A DNA stretch of 10,465 nt. It comes from an uncultured Prevotella sp. (GTDB lineage Bacteria > Bacteroidota > Bacteroidia > Bacteroidales > Bacteroidaceae). Location of the stretch: the NCBI GenBank assembly GCA_934256705.1, contig CAKQPF010000086.1, forward strand, positions 1 through 10,465, read 5' to 3'. The notes below the pieces were generated by a model that had not been told where the DNA came from, searched no databases, and saw only the letters and a list, made by a program, of their open reading frames with translations. Positions 6,361-10,465 of this stretch are shown one piece after another. Numbering within the stretch: position 1 is the stretch's first letter; each line of letters starts with the position of its first letter. Made by a program: the position numbers and the translations under genes.

Positions 6361-7686
6361 ATGCTATACAGAAAGATAGAAAAATATATCGTAAATAATT
6401 TACAATCAGAATCTAACAAGATTTTGATCATAGACGGAGCACGTCAGATCGGCAAGTCGTTTATTATCCGCGAAATTGGCAAGAAACTATTCCCTAATTA
6501 TATTGAGATAAATATGGAAATAGACAAACTTGGAAGCAGAACTTTTGCCGATGCCAGGACTGTCGATGATTTCTATCTCGCCTTGAGCACGATAGCAGGC
6601 GACAGGATGAAGGAAAGAAACAACACCTTGGTATTCATTGACGAAATCCAAGCATACGACCATTTGCTCACATTGCTCAAGTTCCTGCGCGAAGACAACA
6701 AATATACTTATATCGCAAGTGGATCTCTGCTTGGAGTAACTCTCAAGACCACATCTTCCGTCCCTTTAGGCAGCATTATCATCAAGCATATGTATCCATT
6801 GGACTATGAGGAATTCCTGATAGCAAACGGAGTGGGACAATTAGTGCTTGATACAATTCGCAGGAAATATGCCGCGAAGGAATCCATGCCTGAAGCCATA
6901 CACAACAAGCTACTCGATTTGTTCAAGAAATATCTTCTGGTAGGCGGATTGCCTGATGCTGTAAATGAATTCCTGGGCACCAAGAACATTGCGACCATTC
7001 GTAGCATACAGAAGGAAACACACCATCTCTATGGCGTTGACGCCGCCCGTTATGAAGAGATGCACCAGCGATTGAAAATACAGCGCATCTATGGAATGAT
7101 ACCATCAAATCTGGAAAACAAGAAAAAGCGGGTAATAGCAAAGGCTATCGAAGACAAGAACGGAAAGCGGATGAGCGATTATCTGGAAGAGTTCGATTAT
7201 CTGATCTCTTCTGGCATAACCTTGGAAGTGAAAGCCATCAGCAAACCGACTTTCCCATTGATAGAGAACAGCGGCAAGAACCTGCTCAAGCTTTATATGA
7301 ATGATGTAGGAATCCTGACAAGCATCTTCTTTGGTACAAACATCAAGGCAGTGATGGATGATGTAAACAGCATCAATCTTGGCTCCGTTTATGAAACAGT
7401 AGTGGCACAAGAATTAAAGGCGCATGGATTTAATCTTTATTATTACGACAACAAGAAAAACGGTGAAGTGGATTATCTGATAGATGACATCAACCATCTA
7501 TCTGTTCTTCCTATCGAAATCAAGTCGGGAAAGGATTATCAGGTGCACAGTGCCTTGGACAAGTTTCTCAAGATAAAGGAATACAATATCCACCAAGCCT
7601 TTGTATTGTCCAATGCCCGGCAGGTGAAGGTAAAGGACGGCATCACTTACCTTCCTATATATTACATCATGTGTATAGAGCCTTAA
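6361..7686 (+). CDS. AAA ATPase with DUF4143 nuclease-like C-terminus
   Basis: A 441-residue protein of the AAA_14/DUF4143 group common and multicopy in Bacteroidales. Walker A is GARQIGKS at 26-33, Walker B is FIDEIQ with D94 and E95, and SGS at 120-122 fits the sensor strand. The middle (about 190-340) is the helical linker and DUF4143 start. The C-terminal part has GEVDYLI (D371) and PIEIKSGK (E386, K388), a D-ExK arrangement typical of the PD-(D/E)XK nuclease fold. The length is normal and all motifs are intact, so the gene looks functional. Its cellular role is unknown; ATP-driven DNA or defence-related work is often suspected for such fusions. It stands alone, with repeat DNA on both sides and its start codon embedded in the 33-bp repeats. 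The stop is two bases from the second heptad element. Confidence 0.88.
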   Translation: MLYRKIEKYIVNNLQSESNKILIIDGARQIGKSFIIREIGKKLFPNYIEINMEIDKLGSRTFADARTVDDFYLALSTIAGDRMKERNNTLVFIDEIQAYDHLLTLLKFLREDNKYTYIASGSLLGVTLKTTSSVPLGSIIIKHMYPLDYEEFLIANGVGQLVLDTIRRKYAAKESMPEAIHNKLLDLFKKYLLVGGLPDAVNEFLGTKNIATIRSIQKETHHLYGVDAARYEEMHQRLKIQRIYGMIPSNLENKKKRVIAKAIEDKNGKRMSDYLEEFDYLISSGITLEVKAISKPTFPLIENSGKNLLKLYMNDVGILTSIFFGTNIKAVMDDVNSINLGSVYETVVAQELKAHGFNLYYYDNKKNGEVDYLIDDINHLSVLPIEIKSGKDYQVHSALDKFLKIKEYNIHQAFVLSNARQVKVKDGITYLPIYYIMCIEP

Positions 7687-7687
7687 T

Positions 7688-7802
7688 GGTTGTCGGTCGT
7701 TGGTTGTTGGTTGTCAGTCGAAATGCGGATGCTGCTTGCTGGTTTATCGCGCAAAAACACCCATAACCGACAACCCATAACCCATAACCAACAACCCACA
7801 CC
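7688..7802. repeat. Heptad-built inverted repeat element, copy 2
   Basis: The left arm reads GGTTGTC, GGTCGTT, GGTTGTT, GGTTGTC, AGTCGAA then ATGC (7688-7726). The centre has GGTTTATCGCGC. The right arm (about 7757-7802) is built from complementary units such as CCCATAA, CCGACAA, CCCATAA, CCAACAA. It matches copy 1 (6106-6207) closely in the left arm and in the GTTTATC core, in the same orientation. The element begins immediately after the ATPase stop codon, so it would be transcribed as the 3' end of that mRNA, where its arms could pair. Confidence 0.75.
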
Positions 7803-7844
7803 AAACGCTTTCTTAAGGCAAAAACGAAAAAAGTTCGGAAAAAA

Positions 7845-7876
7845 TTTGGCTATATCAAAAAAAAACACTACCTTTG
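7845..7876 (+). promoter_or_regulatory. Promoter of the tRNA gene
   Basis: A perfect -33 TTTG (7845-7848) and a perfect -7 box TACCTTTG (7869-7876) are separated by 20 bases. The tRNA begins 34 bases after the -7 box, leaving a short 5' leader for RNase P to remove. Confidence 0.75.
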
Positions 7877-7910
7877 CACCCGCAATTGAGAAACATTGCA
7901 TATATGTGTT

Positions 7911-7984
7911 GGCGGGATAGCTCAGTTGGTTAGAGCGTCGGATTCATAATCCGGAGGTCCCGGGATCGTAGCCCGGTCCCGCTA
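7911..7984 (+). tRNA. tRNA-Met (CAT), elongator type
   Basis: A complete cloverleaf. Acceptor arms GGCGGGA (7911-7917) and TCCCGCT (7977-7983) pair, with a G-U at the end. The D stem is GCTC/GAGC. The anticodon stem TCGGA/TCCGG surrounds the loop TTCATAA with anticodon CAT at 7945-7947, and the T stem CCGGG/CCCGG is perfect. The discriminator is A (7984) and CCA is not encoded. The first pair is G-U rather than the C-A mismatch of initiators, and the anticodon stem lacks three stacked G-C pairs, so this is not the initiator. The T-loop ATCGTAG has A at 54 and T at 58, the reverse of the usual T54/A58. Confidence 0.92.
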
Positions 7985-7990
7985 CATAGC

Positions 7991-8024
7991 AAAAAGCAGT
8001 TACGAATTTCGTAACTGCTTTTTT
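7991..8024 (+). terminator. Intrinsic terminator after tRNA-Met
   Basis: A 9-bp stem, GCAGTTACG (7996-8004) with CGTAACTGC (8010-8018), closes a 5-base loop and is followed by six T (8019-8024). The flanking A run and T run extend the stem. It starts seven bases after the tRNA, so it ends the tRNA transcript. Confidence 0.9.
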
Positions 8025-8062
8025 GTTTTCCCCATGCCCAGACCATACACAAGGACGCAAAT

Positions 8063-8104
8063 GGGATTATGGCTGGAACCCCACAGAATCCCAGCCATAA
8101 TCCC
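8063..8104. terminator. Perfect 14-bp hairpin at 3' end of minus-strand gene
   Basis: GGGATTATGGCTGG (8063-8076) pairs perfectly with CCAGCCATAATCCC (8091-8104) around a 14-base loop. It lies 22 bases beyond the stop of the minus-strand gene at 8126 and 38 bases beyond the tRNA terminator. It probably ends or protects the minus-strand transcript. It lacks a T-run on either strand, so it may be an mRNA-stabilising structure or a small repeat element rather than a true terminator. Confidence 0.5.
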
Positions 8105-8125
8105 ACCACGGGCCAACACCTGAAA

Positions 8126-9727
8126 TCATTCAGATGACTCCTTCGAGGCAAGATAGTCGTTTATCTTCTTCTGGACCTTCTTGAAGTCAGGCTTCTTGAG
8201 CTTGTTCTGACGGAAACGTTTCTCATAGTCGCTGTACGTATGACACGAAGCAGGAGGATAAGCGCCATAGCCACTGGTCAGTTTCACGTCAAGGTGGCTG
8301 TCGTCTCTGCACTTTCCGCTGGAAGACTCAAGCAACACTGATATTTCCCATTCAGTATTATCCTCATCCACGATTACAAGGAGGACACTGGAATTCTTCC
8401 TTTTCAAGACATCCCCTACAATTGTCTCCTCAGTGATTTCCGCCGTGTCATCATCTTCCAGACAAGTGTCTATCGAGCTGTATATCACCCCGTACTTGTC
8501 CTGGAAATAGCAATAATCCTCCGGCAGTCCATCATGCCCCAATGCTATCATGATGATATTGGCAAGATGATTGAGATACATCGTGGAAGAAACAGTGATG
8601 GTGCGCTCCACAGGCTCAAGGGCATCAAGCATGGCTATCCGCAAGGTGAATATCTTCGGATACTCATAAGGATCATAAAGTCTGCTCAGACCAGGAGGTG
8701 TGGATTCATCCTCGTCCTCCTCGTCCTCCTCGTCATCGAACTCATCGTCAAACCCATCGTCAAACATAGCTTCAAACATATCGTCAAACATATCGGCCAA
8801 TACATCCTCGATGGAAGTGTATTTATATACGAACTCCATATCATCTGAGTTCATAATTTCCTCCACATCTTCATATCCTTCCGTCATGTTTTTCGGAATG
8901 TAAACATCCCTGTACAGCTTCTTCAAAAGCGGCAAAGCCTCCCGGACATGGGCAGTAGCCAGCGAATAAGCATAAAAATCGACATTTACGCCCTCTGCGC
9001 CCTGTCTGCATATATCGTGGCAATAATTGAGATAATTTACTATTGCAGCCGAAGCCTTCAGCCTCTGCTTCGGACAATGAAGGTAAATCATCACAAGCGT
9101 ATCAAAGACGACAGGCTTGACAGGTGGAATCAGTCCGTCCTCTTTCAGGAAGTCAAGCAGCACGTCAACCTTTTCTCTGCACATCCTGAACAAGGAACAA
9201 ACTATGAATACCTCGTTATCTACCGAATAATATTTCCTGTAGCAAGCATCCTGTCGAAGACTTTCCAGCACCACGTCCTCGCAGTCTTCCAGTTCGAGAA
9301 GTTCCATGAGATACATGGCGGCAACAAGCGACATTTCTCCCAAGCAGCCATCCCAGTCATTATCTTCCATTTCTTTAGCAAATCTGAACGTCTTGAAGGA
9401 CAAGAAGAACATATTCCTTATATCCTCACGTTTCTGTTCAAGTGGCAGGTCCTCGCCTGCTTTCAGAACATCCCGGCACAGGTCATCGATTTCATATACA
9501 TCATCGACCCGCAATAGAGGTCCAAGCCAATCAGCTACAGGTTCAGCTTCATAGTCCGGTGCCTCATACCTATAGAACATCTCATTGAGCATTTCGTGCG
9601 GATCGCGCACTAACAGCACATCCAGCAGCTTCGCCAGATCTTTATCGTCCAACTGTGAGAGAACTCTTCTCAGTTCTTCAATATATTTCTCCTTATTGTT
9701 GTCTTCGCCTTTATTCTTATTTGCCAT
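8126..9727 (-). CDS. Acidic protein with pRiA4b ORF-3-like C-terminal domain
   Basis: A 533-residue soluble protein with no signal peptide. The first 300 residues are helical and rich in Leu, Asp and Glu, with a look of HEAT-type helical repeats but no named motif. Residues about 310-341 form a very acidic low-complexity stretch (DDMFEAMFDDGFDDEF and then Glu/Asp only). From about 359 to 500 the sequence resembles the plasmid pRiA4b ORF-3 family: FTLRIAMLDALEPVERTI, a helix NHLANIIMIALG, a VGDVL segment and the late signature GYGAYPPASC. Related domains occur in proteins on plasmids and with transposons; their biochemical role is unknown. The tail is Lys-rich. ATG 9727 is chosen because a strong promoter lies 70 bases upstream. 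The gene stands alone on the minus strand. Confidence 0.8.
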   Translation of the reverse strand: MANKNKGEDNNKEKYIEELRRVLSQLDDKDLAKLLDVLLVRDPHEMLNEMFYRYEAPDYEAEPVADWLGPLLRVDDVYEIDDLCRDVLKAGEDLPLEQKREDIRNMFFLSFKTFRFAKEMEDNDWDGCLGEMSLVAAMYLMELLELEDCEDVVLESLRQDACYRKYYSVDNEVFIVCSLFRMCREKVDVLLDFLKEDGLIPPVKPVVFDTLVMIYLHCPKQRLKASAAIVNYLNYCHDICRQGAEGVNVDFYAYSLATAHVREALPLLKKLYRDVYIPKNMTEGYEDVEEIMNSDDMEFVYKYTSIEDVLADMFDDMFEAMFDDGFDDEFDDEEDEEDEDESTPPGLSRLYDPYEYPKIFTLRIAMLDALEPVERTITVSSTMYLNHLANIIMIALGHDGLPEDYCYFQDKYGVIYSSIDTCLEDDDTAEITEETIVGDVLKRKNSSVLLVIVDEDNTEWEISVLLESSSGKCRDDSHLDVKLTSGYGAYPPASCHTYSDYEKRFRQNKLKKPDFKKVQKKINDYLASKESSE

Positions 9728-9797
9728 TACAATGTAGTTATTATGGTTTATAAAAAAACTTCAACACCTCAACGAATTACATCATGATGGTGTGGTG

Positions 9798-9828
9798 CAA
9801 AGGTATAAATAAAAACGGAAGTAACAAA
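9798..9828 (-). promoter_or_regulatory. Promoter of the pRiA4b-like gene
   Basis: On the minus strand a perfect -33 TTTG (plus-strand 9825-9828) and a perfect -7 TACCTTTG (9798-9805) are separated by 19 bases, the textbook Bacteroidetes layout. Transcription would start near 9792, giving a leader of about 65 bases that contains the small palindrome ATCATGAT. Confidence 0.8.
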
Positions 9829-9928
9829 CTATTCTGCAAATTCTTTTCATCCCCCACCCCAGTTTGTCCCTCTTGTTGTCCGATTGCCTTTTAGTAATCT
9901 CCAGCAAAATAGACAATCAGTTGCAAGA

Positions 9929-9979
9929 TTGTTGTTTTGTTGTCTTGCTGTCTTGTTGTTTTGTTGTCTGGTTGTCTGG
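9929..9979. repeat. Octamer tandem repeat (TTGTTGTC type)
   Basis: Six successive 8-base units: TTGTTGTT, TTGTTGTC, TTGCTGTC, TTGTTGTT, TTGTTGTC, TGGTTGTC, then TGG. The sequence is close to the GGTTGTT heptads near the ATPase gene but has a different period. Such short tandem arrays can change length by slippage. It lies upstream of the minus-strand promoter and outside any gene. Confidence 0.75.
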
Positions 9980-10068
9980 AAGACAGTACCGAGCGAAGCG
10001 AGAGTAACCCGGGACGAAGTCTCGGGATTTATAAACATGAAGAGAGCAGCTGTCTGGAAGACAGTACC
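9973..10068. repeat. Duplicated hairpin motif with hairpin between copies
   Basis: The 18-base sequence TGTCTGGAAGACAGTACC occurs at 9973-9990 and again at 10051-10068. Each copy contains a small hairpin, TGTCT-gga-AGACA. Between them is a second hairpin, CCCGGGAC-gaa-GTCTCGGG (10008-10026, one G-U), and a GCGAAGC mini-stem near 9993-9999. The block looks like a compound intergenic repeat. Confidence 0.6.
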
Positions 10069-10104
10069 AAGACATTCGTTTCAACGAAAAATGATATCAG
10101 CTGT

Positions 10105-10192
10105 GAAAGCATAGCTTTTACTCCCTAAAAGCATAGATATTACACTGCAATAACATAGCTTTTACCGCCCAATATCTATGCTTTTACAACAG
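10105..10192. repeat. Four 22-bp tandem repeats, iteron-like
   Basis: Four units of exactly 22 bases (10105-10126, 10127-10148, 10149-10170, 10171-10192) share the core ARMATAGCTTTTAC or a variant followed by a variable 5-base end. Units 1 and 3 carry CATAGCTTTTAC, unit 2 CATAGATATTAC, unit 4 CTATGCTTTTAC. Because unit 4 differs in the core, units 2 and 4 also form a perfect 16-bp inverted repeat (10126-10141 with 10171-10186). The spacing equals two helical turns, so a protein could bind all units on one face. Function is unknown. Confidence 0.8.
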
Positions 10193-10201
10193 CACGACAA
10201 A

Positions 10202-10321
10202 AGCCCCCTCCTATCCCCCCCTCCTGCCCCCCTGGGGGATGATAGGTTAGGTACTGGCTCCTTGAGACTCAAGCCGACAGCCCGTAACCATTCTTCCCCC
10301 AAGGGGGATAAGAGGGGGGCT
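10202..10321. repeat. GC-rich long inverted repeat
   Basis: AGCCCCCTCCTATCCCCC (10202-10219) faces a near-complement at 10303-10321 that ends in AGAGGGGGGCT. Inside lie three smaller palindromes: CCCCCCTGGGGG (10227-10238), CTTGAGACTCAAG (10261-10273) and CCCCCAAGGGGG (10296-10307). Repeats of this GGGGGCT type are common between genes in Bacteroidetes genomes. No transposase is present. Confidence 0.7.
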
Positions 10322-10465
10322 ATCTCTTGAGGGCTTTGTGAAGGGCTTTTGGACCTGTTTCGGCACCTATTTAACATCTATTCACAACTTTTGTAACTAC
10401 TCAGGTAGGTTTGTCGTACTTCCCCATGCACGACTTCCCTCGTTGCAACCAACGAGAGTAAATCG

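Larger units (their letters stand above)
9829..10465. other. Gene-free, repeat-rich region
   Basis: No frame here has coding character; the short open frames are translations of repeats. The region holds octamer repeats, a duplicated hairpin motif, a 22-bp tandem array and a GC-rich inverted repeat, each listed separately. The last 140 bases have nothing beyond a small hairpin at 10439-10456 (CTCGTTG, loop CAAC, CAACGAG). No promoter for a gene running off the right edge is evident. Confidence 0.6.

Noticed and set aside
7690..7920. Plus-strand frame rich in HNRQP and HNQQP
   Set aside because: It is a translation of the heptad repeats and the tRNA promoter region, with no protein character.
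7911..7984. Initiator tRNA or tRNA-Ile2 with anticodon CAT
   Set aside because: There is no C1-A72 mismatch and no three G-C pairs in the anticodon stem, so it is not an initiator. The anticodon arm fits elongator Met; Ile2 cannot be fully excluded without alignment.
7911..8104. tRNA 3' end as an attachment site of an integrated element
   Set aside because: No repeat of the tRNA 3' end and no integrase were seen in the window.
8534..9554. Plus-strand frames opposite the pRiA4b-like gene, including a poly-serine one
   Set aside because: They are antisense shadows; the poly-serine frame is the complement of the Asp/Glu codons. The minus strand has the full-length frame and promoter.
10105..10192. 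22-bp repeats as a CRISPR array
   Set aside because: The repeats touch each other, leaving no spacer; only a 5-base end varies.

Overview
The window looks like chromosomal DNA from a Bacteroidales bacterium (Bacteroides/Prevotella-like). The genes lack Shine-Dalgarno sequences. Several genes are preceded by the Bacteroidetes-type promoter (TAnnTTTG at -7, TTTG or a relative about 19-20 bases upstream). There are AAA/DUF4143 ATPases of the kind that is multicopy in this order, and the tRNA has no encoded CCA. The genus is an inference from these traits, not a database result.

Layout. Bases 1-179 hold the 3' end of an AAA/DUF4143-type ATPase. Bases 245-798 hold a membrane/coiled-coil gene broken by a frameshift near base 650. 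Bases 916-5350 form a tight four-gene, AT-rich restriction-modification operon: a small XRE regulator, a double-domain M.FokI-like adenine methyltransferase, an HNH endonuclease, and a beta-class DNA methyltransferase. Gaps between these genes are 1, 1 and 2 bases. A hairpin at 5485-5520 separates the operon from a convergent membrane-protein gene (5539-6009, minus strand), which is probably degraded. A plus-strand gene tail may overlap its 5' end.

From 6106 to 7802 lies an unusual unit: an AAA/DUF4143 ATPase with a PD-(D/E)XK-like C-terminus. It is preceded by 33-bp tandem repeats that carry promoter boxes and merge into its start codon. Similar heptad-built inverted repeats lie on both sides of the unit. 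Next come an elongator-type tRNA-Met with an odd T-loop and a clear terminator, a hairpin, and a minus-strand gene for a 533-aa acidic protein with a pRiA4b ORF-3-like C-terminal domain, which has a clear promoter. The last 0.7 kb has no gene but is full of repeats: octamers, a duplicated hairpin motif, four 22-bp tandem units and a GC-rich inverted repeat.

How the genes work together. The restriction operon is the one clear functional system. The two methylase domains are well suited to protecting both strands of an asymmetric site with N6-methyladenine, the HNH enzyme would cut unmodified DNA, and the XRE protein probably times expression. The third methylase is an extra whose role is not evident. 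The repeat-flanked ATPase unit and the 22-bp array are the least explained parts of the window.
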